DNA of 42,497 nt. It comes from Bacillota bacterium. GTDB taxonomy: Bacteria > Bacillota > Clostridia > Christensenellales > Aristaeellaceae. This document shows, in pieces, positions 33,281 through 40,020 of this stretch. Location of the stretch: the NCBI GenBank assembly GCA_023398575.1, contig JAEWSC010000066.1:1-42497 (forward strand). Direction: 5' to 3'. The translations under genes were made by a program, and so were the position numbers. Within the stretch, counting starts at the first letter, position 1; every line of letters starts with the position of its first letter. The notes under the pieces are model-generated. The model made no database searches. It worked only from the letters and a program-made list of their open reading frames with translations, and was not told where the DNA came from.

Positions 33281-33492
33281 GGGCGCTCGCGCCCATTTCG
33301 AGAAAATGGCGCTTCCATTTTCTCGAGGTTTTCACGATTCACTTGTGAGCATTGACTCGGTCTGCGCTTTGCTTGCCCGTAACAATGCTCACGGGCAGTG
33401 AATCGTGTAAGGAATGTTTGCTGTGCAAAATCCCGTCCGGACGGCAAAGCCGTCCGAGACGATTTCAATCGAAGGGGTAGCGCCCCTTCGAT
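33281..33492. repeat. Cluster of five adjacent palindromes
   Basis: Five inverted repeats fill 212 bases. (1) GGGCG/CGCCC, 33281-33294. (2) A perfect 12-bp stem, 33298-33309 with 33315-33326. (3) A two-tier stem, 11 bp (33333-33343 with 33397-33407) enclosing 10 bp (33345-33354 with 33383-33392). (4) CGGACGGC/GCCGTCCG with an AAA loop, 33438-33456, extendable through CGTC/GACG. (5) A 10-bp stem, 33468-33477 with 33483-33492. No T-tracts follow, so these are not terminators. It resembles a mosaic of short palindromic repeats, or a structured RNA. Confidence 0.75.
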
Positions 33493-33777
33493 GCATCTCC
33501 CATAGCTTGCCAGACACTATTTTTTACATGCAGCACTGTTTGTTTTTGGTCCTTTGCCGGCAAATAAGAGAGTTGGAAGGTCAGCCAATATTCTCTTTGT
33601 TGGCTTAGAGGCGGGTATCAACCGCCCGCAGGCTACAGTGGATTGCGGTAAGTATACACAGGCATCCCCTGACAGGGGAAGCTGTCATCGAAGATGACTG
33701 ATGAGGTGGCAATGGCAGAACGGATCGTTAAAGCCAAACACTTCATCGACACAAATAAAAAAATCGAGAGGTACCCC
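33493..33777 (+). other. Non-coding spacer with weaker hairpins before rqcP
   Basis: No convincing gene is seen. Small inverted repeats continue: TTTGCCGGCAAA (33553-33564), AGCCAA/TTGGCT (33583-33605), GGCGG/CCGCC (33610-33626), TCCCCT/AGGGGA (33665-33679) and GTCATC/GATGAC (33684-33698). From 33694 the frame of rqcP is open, with a possible start at 33712 preceded by GAGGTG. No clear promoter was found. Confidence 0.5.
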
Positions 33778-34050
33778 ATGCGACTGGACAAATTTTTGAA
33801 GGTATCCCGCATCATTAAACGGCGCACGGTGGCCAATGAGGCCTGCGCCGGTGGCCGTGTATCCTTAAACGGAAAGACTGCAAAACCTGGCGCTGAAGTC
33901 AAGGAAGGCGACCAACTAGAAATCCGATTTGGCGACCGGTATGGCAGGTATGAAATTGTATCTATTCTGGAGCATGTTCGCAAGGAAGGCGCGGCACTTA
34001 TGTACAAGGTTCTCCAAGAAGATGAAACAGTTGCCCGGGAGCGGAATTAA
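33778..34050 (+). CDS. rqcP: S4-domain RNA-binding protein RqcP (YabO)
   Basis: 90 residues, almost entirely an S4 RNA-binding domain: MRLDKFLKVSRIIKRRTVANEACAGGRVSLNGKTAKPGAEVKEGD. The family works in ribosome-associated quality control with RqcH, helping C-terminal alanine tailing of stalled peptides on 50S subunits. The ATG at 33778 starts at the canonical MRLDKFL, with GAGAGG upstream. The frame is also open for 28 codons upstream, which would add a charged N-terminal extension if used. It keeps the yabO position after mazG and hup, but is followed by ispDF rather than yabP. Confidence 0.92.
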   Translation: MRLDKFLKVSRIIKRRTVANEACAGGRVSLNGKTAKPGAEVKEGDQLEIRFGDRYGRYEIVSILEHVRKEGAALMYKVLQEDETVARERN

Positions 34051-34064
34051 AGGAGAAAGATACC

Positions 34065-35246
34065 TTGCGTGTTGAAGTGGTATTACTGGCTGCCGGCAGC
34101 GGAAAGCGTATGCAGGCAGATGTAAATAAGGTTTTTCTGCCGCTTGCCGGAATACCGGTGTTCTGCCGCAGTGTAATGGCCTTTCAAGGCCTTTGTGACG
34201 CGCTGGTGCTGGTGGTGAAAAGGGAGGAAGAACAACAGGCGAAGGAACTGCTTGCTGCGCATGGATTACTTGATGTTGTAACTGCTTTTGCTTATGGCGG
34301 GTTAGAGCGGCAGGATTCGGTATCAAACAGCCTAAACTGCCTTTCAGAAGGGGAATCTATTCTTCTTGTTCATGATGCTGCTCGCCCCCTTGTTACCCCA
34401 GCAGTAATAAAGGGGGTAATCGCTTCTGTACGCGATCATGGCACAGGTGTGGCTTCGGTGCCGGTAAAAGATACTATCAAGCAGGTGGATGGGGGAGACC
34501 GGGCGGTTCATACGCCGGATCGAACATATCTGCGTGCTGTACAAACCCCCCAGGGCTTTTATAAGAGCATTTTGACAAAGGCTCACGCGCAGGCAAAAGA
34601 GGCAGGCTATATAGCCACCGATGATGCTGCTTTGGTGGAGGCAATGAGCATGCCTGTTCAATTGACGCAGGGCAGCTACGACAATCTGAAAATTACTACG
34701 CCGGAAGACATAGCCATCGCGGAGGCAATCTTGCGGCGCGTACATGGAGGGGCATCACCTATCATGCGGATCGGACAAGGGTATGATGTACATCAATTGG
34801 TGCCAGGGCGGAAGCTGATCTTATGCGGAGTGGAGATCCCCCATGAAACGGGTCTGCTAGGCCACAGCGACGCCGACGTGGCATTGCACGCGCTGTCTGA
34901 TGCCCTGCTGGGCGCGGCTGCTCTGGGGGATATTGGCAAGCATTTTCCTGACAGCGATGAAAGATACAAAGGCATATCGTCTATTTTATTGCTTGAGCAT
35001 GTAGTGAGGCTATTGGATGAGAAGGGTTACTCGATCGTCAATGCGGATATGACCATTGTTGCCCAGCGGCCTAAGCTGGCGCCGCATATCGGCGTTATGC
35101 GCGAAAATGTTGCAAGGGCATTGAAAACGCCTTTGGATGCTGTCAACGTGAAGGCTACTACAACTGAGCATCTTGGTTTTGAAGGCGAAGAAAAGGGAAT
35201 CAGCGCACAGGCGGTATGTCTGATAGAGATAAAGATTCCGCAATAA
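34065..35246 (+). CDS. ispDF: Bifunctional IspD-IspF (MEP pathway)
   Basis: 393 residues from TTG at 34065, with AGGAGA eight bases upstream. Residues 1 to about 228 are IspD (MEP cytidylyltransferase): LLAAGSGKRMQADVNKVFLPL, HDAARPLVTP, RAVQTPQGF. Residues about 234-393 are IspF (MECDP synthase): MRIGQGYDVHQL with the metal-binding Asp/His, LGHSDADVALHALSDALLGA, and ATTTEHLGFEGEEKGI. The fusion joins two non-consecutive MEP steps (IspE acts between them). An internal in-frame ATG at 34764, preceded by GGAGGGG, could yield free IspF. Pathway partners dxr and ispG are at 11775-15093. It follows rqcP by 14 nt. Confidence 0.95.
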   Translation: MRVEVVLLAAGSGKRMQADVNKVFLPLAGIPVFCRSVMAFQGLCDALVLVVKREEEQQAKELLAAHGLLDVVTAFAYGGLERQDSVSNSLNCLSEGESILLVHDAARPLVTPAVIKGVIASVRDHGTGVASVPVKDTIKQVDGGDRAVHTPDRTYLRAVQTPQGFYKSILTKAHAQAKEAGYIATDDAALVEAMSMPVQLTQGSYDNLKITTPEDIAIAEAILRRVHGGASPIMRIGQGYDVHQLVPGRKLILCGVEIPHETGLLGHSDADVALHALSDALLGAAALGDIGKHFPDSDERYKGISSILLLEHVVRLLDEKGYSIVNADMTIVAQRPKLAPHIGVMRENVARALKTPLDAVNVKATTTEHLGFEGEEKGISAQAVCLIEIKIPQ

Positions 35247-35253
35247 AACTCAA

Positions 35254-35281
35254 AAGCCGGAAAGCATTTGCTCTCCGGCTT
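35254..35281. terminator. Bidirectional terminator between ispDF and rny
   Basis: AAGCCGGA pairs with TCCGGCTT, with AGC/GCT inside. It is followed by ATTTT on the plus side and TTTGAGTTTTATT on the minus side. It serves the two convergent genes. Confidence 0.8.
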
Positions 35282-35300
35282 ATTTTGCACTTATGTAGGT

Positions 35301-36842
35301 TTACTTGGCGAACTCGGTGCTTCTGGTTTCCCGGATGACGTTTACGCGGATCTGACCGGGATATTCCAATTCCTTTTCGATCCGCTTGGCGATTTCCTTG
35401 GCCAATACCTTCGTGCCTTCGTCGGTAACATCGTCGGGCTTGACCATGATGCGCACTTCGCGCCCGGACTGGATGGCGAAGCATTTTTCCACGCCGGTGA
35501 AGGAGTTTGCGATTTCTTCCAGCTTCTCCAAGCGCTTGATATAGTTTTCCAGCGATTCGCGGCGGGCACCGGGGCGCGCTGCTGAGATTGCGTCCGCAGC
35601 TTGGACCAGCACCGCCTCGATGGTCTGGGGCTCAACATCGTTGTGGTGAGCCAGAATGGCGTGGATCACATCGGCGCTTTCGCGGTACTTGCGTGCCAGT
35701 TCGCCGCCGATGGATACGTGGGTGCCTTCCTGCTCATGGTCAACAGCCTTGCCGATATCGTGCAAAAGGCCAGCGCGTTTTGCCAGGGCGACATCAGCAC
35801 CTAATTCTGCTGCCATCAGTCCTGCCAAATGAGAAACCTCGATGGAGTGCTTGAGTACATTCTGGCCGTAACTGGTGCGGTATTTCAAACGGCCCAGGAT
35901 TTTGACCAGCTCATGATGGATGCCGTGCTGGTTGGTTTCGAACACGGCCTGCTCGCCGGCCTCCCGGATCTGATTGTCTACTTCCTTACGTGCCTTTTCC
36001 ACCATTTCCTCAATGCGGGCGGGGTGGATGCGGCCATCCATGATCAGCTTTTCCACGGCGATTCGGGCCACTTCCCGGCGCACAGGGTCAAAAGCGGATA
36101 CGATCACGGCTTCGGGGGTATCGTCGATGATTAGGTCTACACCCGTGGCTGTTTCCAGCGCGCGGATGTTGCGGCCTTCACGGCCGATAATGCGGCCCTT
36201 CATATCATCATTGGGCAAGGTAATTACAGACACTGTGCTTTCAGCCACGTGGTCGGCCGCGCACTTTTGAATGGCCAGCGCTACGATGTTACGGGCTTTT
36301 TTTTCGCCCTCTTCCTTAGCTCGGCTTTCAATTTCACGCACCATGGCGGCAGCGTCATGGAATGCATCCTTTTGAATGCGGTCGGTCAGCATTTGCCGGG
36401 CTTCGTCCTGCGTCATGCCGGCGATGCGTTCCAGTTCGGAAAACTGGCGGTTGTGGTATTCCTCGGCTTCTTCCTGAATCTTTTGAATCTGCGTTTGCTT
36501 TTTGTTTAGGCCTTCCTCACGGGACTCCAGGTTATCCAGCTTCTTGTCCAGGGTTTCCTCACGCTGAATTACACGGCGCTCAGCACGCTGCAGTTCGTTG
36601 CGCCTGTCCCTGATTTCCTTGTCCAGTTCGGTCTTGAGCTTTAATACTTCTTCTTTGGCTTCTAAGACAGTTTCTTTTTTCTTGTCATCCGCCTTGCGCA
36701 TGGCATCGTCAAGCAGGTTTTTTGCGTATTCTTCAGCGCGGCCAATCTTTTTCTCGGCTGCGTTTTTCCGGTAGAGATAGCCTGCCGCCAGGCCGATAGC
36801 CGCTGCAACAATGGCGGCTAGTAAGATCCATACCCAGTCCAA
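35301..36842 (-). CDS. rny: Ribonuclease Y
   Basis: Membrane-anchored endoribonuclease that starts mRNA turnover in Firmicutes. 513 residues. N-terminal membrane helix (about 3-22), a long charged coiled coil (about 25-195), a KH domain with MKGRIIGREGRNIRALE, and an HD domain with HSIEVSHLAGLMAAELG and GLLHDIGKAVDHE. The start codon is TTG at 36842 (protein MDWVWILL), with GAGGAGGAG upstream. It converges on ispDF, and a promoter about 460 nt upstream gives it an unusually long leader. Confidence 0.97.
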   Translation of the reverse strand: MDWVWILLAAIVAAAIGLAAGYLYRKNAAEKKIGRAEEYAKNLLDDAMRKADDKKKETVLEAKEEVLKLKTELDKEIRDRRNELQRAERRVIQREETLDKKLDNLESREEGLNKKQTQIQKIQEEAEEYHNRQFSELERIAGMTQDEARQMLTDRIQKDAFHDAAAMVREIESRAKEEGEKKARNIVALAIQKCAADHVAESTVSVITLPNDDMKGRIIGREGRNIRALETATGVDLIIDDTPEAVIVSAFDPVRREVARIAVEKLIMDGRIHPARIEEMVEKARKEVDNQIREAGEQAVFETNQHGIHHELVKILGRLKYRTSYGQNVLKHSIEVSHLAGLMAAELGADVALAKRAGLLHDIGKAVDHEQEGTHVSIGGELARKYRESADVIHAILAHHNDVEPQTIEAVLVQAADAISAARPGARRESLENYIKRLEKLEEIANSFTGVEKCFAIQSGREVRIMVKPDDVTDEGTKVLAKEIAKRIEKELEYPGQIRVNVIRETRSTEFAK

Positions 36843-37300
36843 ATAGGTCTCCTCCTCACTTTTGAGATTTTTCTATACTCGATTCCAAGGATAGTTGAGA
36901 ACGACGAAAGCCGTACAGGAATTATCCTGCACGGCTGGCTGTTTTTTCGCGCAACATAAGTTATCTGTTTGCTGGTCGATTCGAACACCCGCATGTGCCG
37001 GAAAAACCGCCCGACACAATATCCACATAAACGGGAATGCGTTCGCATTCTCCATTTTGCTGCTATGCCGACACCAGGATGTGAGATATCAGTGCCAACC
37101 TAATCGGAATGGCCAATTCGATGCGCAAAAGGCGCTCGTTTCTGTATCCTGCCACAGCCTGCTCTTCCATACAAACCGCACCGGAGCCAAGAGAGCGCCC
37201 CGAAACGGAGAAGAAAAGGAATGGTTGCTTTATACGAAAAACAGCACAGGCATTTCGGAAAAACTTGGCAGAGGAAATGCCTTTTCAGCCGATCATAATC
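36843..37300 (-). other. Long non-coding leader of rny or separate RNA
   Basis: No supported protein gene. On the minus strand, downstream of the promoter at 37301-37329, there are several inverted repeats: GGCATTTC/GAAATGCC (37249-37281), GGCGCTC/GAGCGCC (37131-37137 with 37193-37199), CGTTTC/GAAACG (37137-37142 with 37202-37207), GAATGCG/CGCATTC (37035-37050), TGTG-CGG/CCG-CACA (36994-37018) and an 11-bp stem with one mismatch (36909-36936). The second and third cross, so they are mutually exclusive or form a pseudoknot. It could be a cis-acting leader or an independent RNA. Confidence 0.45.
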
Positions 37301-37329
37301 ATTGTAACGGGCTGTATCCAATCTGTCAA
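37301..37329 (-). promoter_or_regulatory. Near-consensus sigma-A promoter upstream of rny
   Basis: Read on the minus strand: TTGACA (37329-37324), a 17-bp spacer and TACAAT (37306-37301). Start expected near 37294, about 450 nt before the rny start codon. Confidence 0.75.
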
Positions 37330-37482
37330 GCAAAATTGTTCCATTGAGAGCAAAACAGGCTCCATTAAGAAGCAGTTTGCATAAATAGGTTGCTGAAAGC
37401 TGGCCAATTTATTCCTTTGCAATGGGGAAAAAGAATTTTTTTTGCATGCTGCAATGCCTGGATTCGTAGTTTCGTTATATGG

Positions 37483-37510
37483 GTATATCCTGACAAGGTT
37501 GGGATATATT
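37483..37510 (+). promoter_or_regulatory. Forespore-type (sigma-F/G) promoter of the SH3 protein
   Basis: GTATA (37483-37487), 14 nt and GGATATATT (37502-37510), matching the sigma-F pattern of GYATA-like and GGNNANANT elements. The same bases form the inverted repeat TATATCC/GGATATA (37484-37508), so an operator is an alternative reading. Confidence 0.4.
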
Positions 37511-37551
37511 ACTCTATCTGATCTGCTATGACAATAAAGGAGGGAATCCAC

Positions 37552-38244
37552 ATGCTGAAAAGGGTGGCTGTAGCTGCGATCATGCTGGCTGTAATAATCC
37601 TTGTATCAGCAACTCCGGTGCTGGCGGAACCTTTGCCCTTTGAGTCGGGTGAGGTTGTAAGCCAGAGTGTTACCGTACGTGCCGACCATTCCACAAGTGC
37701 GAAAACGGTTGGAAACCTGGAAAATGGCGATACTTTTCAAATACTGGATAGATGGGAACAGTACTTGTATATCGCTTACACCAATCCAGATACTTTGACT
37801 ACCATGAATGGATGGCTGCTTAACTATTATGTGGTTGAAAATCCGATGCACATCACGCTGAGAAACAGCAATACAACAGCATTGGCGTACCCATCCTCCG
37901 ATAGTAAACGGGTGGGATCGCTGTCCAAATATACGCGCCTTACGGTGATTGCCCAGTTGGATAAGTATTGGGTTGTCAGCCTTCGCGAGGCAGCAGCCGC
38001 CATACCCAAGTCTGCCAAGGTATGGTTGGATGAAGAACTGGCTAATTGGGCTTTGACCGCCTCCACAGCTGGAACTGTCACCAATCGAACCACTACCCGC
38101 ACAGGCCCTGGCACCAGCTGGTCCTCCGTACAGACATTAAATGCGGGTTCTGCCGTGGATATTCTTGGTTCTGACGGGGACTGGTATGTGATTAAGTACA
38201 AAGACGCCGTTGCGTATATCAAAATGGCTGATGTAACGTATTGA
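37552..38244 (+). CDS. Secreted protein with three bacterial SH3-like domains
   Basis: 230 residues with a clear signal peptide (residues 2-25: positive start, hydrophobic core, cleavage near VLA-EP). Three SH3b-like repeats follow: SQSVTVRADHSTSAKTVGNL to about 92, then ITLRNSNTTALAYPSSDSKR, and the C-terminal TNRTTTRTGPGTSWSSVQTL ending DGDWYVIKYKDAVAYIK. SH3b repeats bind cell wall or peptides, and no catalytic domain is attached. ATG at 37552 has AAGGAGGG upstream; an earlier start at 37528 overlaps that region. The promoter looks forespore-specific, so a spore-envelope role is possible (inference). Confidence 0.85.
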   Translation: MLKRVAVAAIMLAVIILVSATPVLAEPLPFESGEVVSQSVTVRADHSTSAKTVGNLENGDTFQILDRWEQYLYIAYTNPDTLTTMNGWLLNYYVVENPMHITLRNSNTTALAYPSSDSKRVGSLSKYTRLTVIAQLDKYWVVSLREAAAAIPKSAKVWLDEELANWALTASTAGTVTNRTTTRTGPGTSWSSVQTLNAGSAVDILGSDGDWYVIKYKDAVAYIKMADVTY

Positions 38245-38274
38245 CCTTGTTGAGCAGGTTCATCCAAACTATTT

Positions 38275-38308
38275 GCACCCCCTGTTGAGCACAAGCGATA
38301 GGGGGTGC
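38275..38308 (+). terminator. Terminator after the SH3 gene
   Basis: GCACCCCCT pairs perfectly with AGGGGGTGC (9 bp) around a 16-nt loop, followed by TTATGTTTA. The large loop and broken T-tract make it moderate. Confidence 0.6.
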
Positions 38309-38408
38309 TTATGTTTATACGGTGCAGAAAACGTGTGACCCATATTTTTCAAGACGGCCCCTGGTCGAATGTGAACTCACCGCATCGCTAAATGGGCGTG
38401 CGAAATTG

Positions 38409-38437
38409 TTGACATGATTAGTGTGATACAGTAGACT
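38409..38437 (+). promoter_or_regulatory. Sigma-A promoter of the NusG-II gene
   Basis: TTGACA (38409-38414), a 17-bp spacer and TAGACT (38432-38437). The start near 38444 lies about 35 nt before the gene. Confidence 0.6.
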
Positions 38438-38479
38438 GAAAGGGTATACGCAACAGTAACGAGGAAAGGGAAAGCCTTT

Positions 38480-39013
38480 TTGAAAAGAAAAGATTTACTG
38501 ATAGCAGTGATTTTTCTTGTTGCAGCCGGCGCTTTATTTATTTTATCAAGAGGTGGCATGCTTCATGCTGCTTCATTATCCAAGGTGACGACTGCGACCA
38601 TCTCTCCGGATTCTAATATGCCCAGTGAATCTCCTATTCAGATTCCAAGTGACTCACCGGACAGTATGATATTGCCTGCCGCTACTCTTGCGCCAGCGGA
38701 AAGCTATCTGCTGATAACTGTTGGCGATGTGGTATTCGAGCCCTATCCACTGTTGGAAGAGCGGGATATTCCCATCGCGCAGGTTGATGGAAAGCAAAAC
38801 GTGGTGCATATATCTCTTAACGCTTTCCATATGCTATCTGCCACTTGTTCTAATCAGGAGTGTGTGCACCAGGGAGAAGTAACGCTTCAAAACCGTGATC
38901 AACGCTTACTTTTCAATCAGGTGGTGTGCTTGCCAAACCAGGTGATGCTGGAGCTGCTGACCTATGAAGAGGCAGCTGTGGTGTGGGAGAATGCGCATTC
39001 ACAAAAAAAATGA
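38480..39013 (+). CDS. Membrane-anchored NusG domain II protein
   Basis: 177 residues from TTG at 38480, with AAAGGG upstream. An N-terminal membrane helix (about 6-23) is followed by a Ser/Pro/Thr-rich linker and one NusG domain II-like beta domain (LITVGDVVFEPYPL to MLELLTYE). It carries the family features CSNQECVHQG and NQVVCLPNQV, with two nearby Cys and a third Cys. In other Clostridia such proteins are often near FMN-binding and ApbE genes, which hints at an extracytoplasmic redox role. A secreted FMN/FAD reductase lies 1 kb downstream here. No transcription role should be inferred from the name. Confidence 0.85.
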   Translation: MKRKDLLIAVIFLVAAGALFILSRGGMLHAASLSKVTTATISPDSNMPSESPIQIPSDSPDSMILPAATLAPAESYLLITVGDVVFEPYPLLEERDIPIAQVDGKQNVVHISLNAFHMLSATCSNQECVHQGEVTLQNRDQRLLFNQVVCLPNQVMLELLTYEEAAVVWENAHSQKK

Positions 39014-39095
39014 TCTGCCCAAGCATAGGGGTGTATGGGCCTTATTCGCTGACTTTTAATGCTATGTGACGGGCATGACTAGAAATGGGAAAGCT

Positions 39096-39965
39096 ATGAA
39101 GTATAAAATCGGAGAGTTTAGCCGGATTTTGGGTGTTTCCCCCGATACGCTGAGGTATTATGATAAGTGCGGGCTGCTGTTGACAGATAAGAATCCTCAA
39201 AACAAGTACCGGTCTTTTTCCAAGCAGGATGCGTTGGATATATGGAACCTGCATATGCTAAGAAGCATGGATATGGGGATTTCAGATATCAGTAAGTTAC
39301 GAAAACAAGGGGCACTGGAGGTTCAAACCAAATACCTGCATCAGCGGGAAACTGCACTAAAAGAAGAAATCGAAAAACTCAGCGCAAAGCGCGAGCGTCT
39401 GATCCAACTCACAAAGCTATATGATTTGATTCATGCGGTTGGCAATGTAAATATCAATGCTGCCATGTCCGCCAATTATGCGCTGTATGTGTTAGGCGAA
39501 AACTACCCGGTCAGCAGTCAGGCACTTGCAGAAATACCGCAATGGCTGGCCTGTCTGCCCTTTACGTACGTTGCTATCGAAATTCCCCTCAAAAGTCTGA
39601 CGGGATTGGAAGACAAGCTCTCTATCCGCCTTGGTCTTGGTATATTGGAAGAGAACCTGCAAAAGGTTGATTTGGTACCAAGTAGTGAAGCTGCTTTTTA
39701 TCCACAAGAAACAACTGCTCAAATTACGATCAGAACACGTGATGTTTTTGATCTATCAAAAAAAGACCTGGCTCCGTTTTACACATTTCTTTCAGAGAAT
39801 AGATTAAGGGTAACCGGCCCCGCCGCCGGCAGGATTATTTGCTCCACCTGTCATAGCGAGAATCAGGAATATATCATTGCGCTTGGAGCGCCTGTTCAAG
39901 AAGAAAAAATATACAAAAATAAGCATAAAGATATCTTGACCTTGGAGTTGCTCCAAGGTTTATAA
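39096..39965 (+). CDS. MerR-family transcriptional regulator
   Basis: 289 residues. N-terminal winged helix: YKIGEFSRILGVSPDTLRYYDKCGLL, then NKYRSFSKQDALDIWNLHML. A coiled-coil dimer helix spans about 85-110. The long C-terminal ligand domain (about 120-289) contains a CSTC pair near 258-261 that could sense metal or redox state. It is not a short metal-type MerR. ATG at 39096 with GGGAAAG is preferred over an in-frame start at 39066. Its last codons carry a MerR-type operator and promoter facing the flavoprotein gene, making it the likely activator of that gene. Confidence 0.92.
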   Translation: MKYKIGEFSRILGVSPDTLRYYDKCGLLLTDKNPQNKYRSFSKQDALDIWNLHMLRSMDMGISDISKLRKQGALEVQTKYLHQRETALKEEIEKLSAKRERLIQLTKLYDLIHAVGNVNINAAMSANYALYVLGENYPVSSQALAEIPQWLACLPFTYVAIEIPLKSLTGLEDKLSIRLGLGILEENLQKVDLVPSSEAAFYPQETTAQITIRTRDVFDLSKKDLAPFYTFLSENRLRVTGPAAGRIICSTCHSENQEYIIALGAPVQEEKIYKNKHKDILTLELLQGL

Positions 39966-39966
39966 T
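39936..39966 (+). promoter_or_regulatory. MerR-type promoter/operator inside the merR 3' end
   Basis: TTGACC (39936-39941), a 19-bp spacer and TATAAT (39961-39966). The spacer region holds the perfect palindrome CCTTGGAG-TTG-CTCCAAGG (39940-39958). A 19-bp spacer with a central palindrome is the hallmark of promoters activated by DNA untwisting by MerR proteins. The merR stop codon TAA (39963-39965) is part of the -10 box. Confidence 0.85.
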
Positions 39967-39970
39967 ATTG

Positions 39971-39998
39971 TTGACAATTTAACAATGATAATTGTCAA
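39971..39998 (+). promoter_or_regulatory. Perfect inverted repeat at the flavoprotein transcript start
   Basis: TTGACAATT (39971-39979) and AATTGTCAA (39990-39998), a perfect 9-bp stem with a 10-nt loop, spanning the predicted start and 5' leader. It may be a 5' mRNA-stabilising hairpin or a second repressor site. Confidence 0.6.
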
Positions 39999-40020
39999 AG
40001 AGGAGAAGGAGGAGCTAATC

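Noticed and set aside
33281..33492. CRISPR array or tandem repeat
   Set aside because: The repeats are inverted, not direct, and each palindrome differs in sequence; there is no regular spacer.
33414..33608. 64-codon open frame in the hup-rqcP spacer
   Set aside because: It runs through the palindromes, so the frame is a by-product of repeat structure; no ribosome site or similarity.
36909..36947. Plus-strand terminator (11-bp stem, then a T-run at 36942-36947)
   Set aside because: No plus-strand gene precedes it and the T-run starts five bases after the stem; treated as part of the rny leader structure instead.
36978..36986. tRNA-like T-loop sequence (TTCGAATC on the minus strand)
   Set aside because: The flanking bases do not form a proper T-stem, and no acceptor or anticodon arm could be found around it.
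36895..37347. 150-codon plus-strand open frame upstream of the SH3 gene
   Set aside because: No ribosome site or domain, and a composition unlike its neighbours. It crosses the hairpins and promoter of the rny leader.
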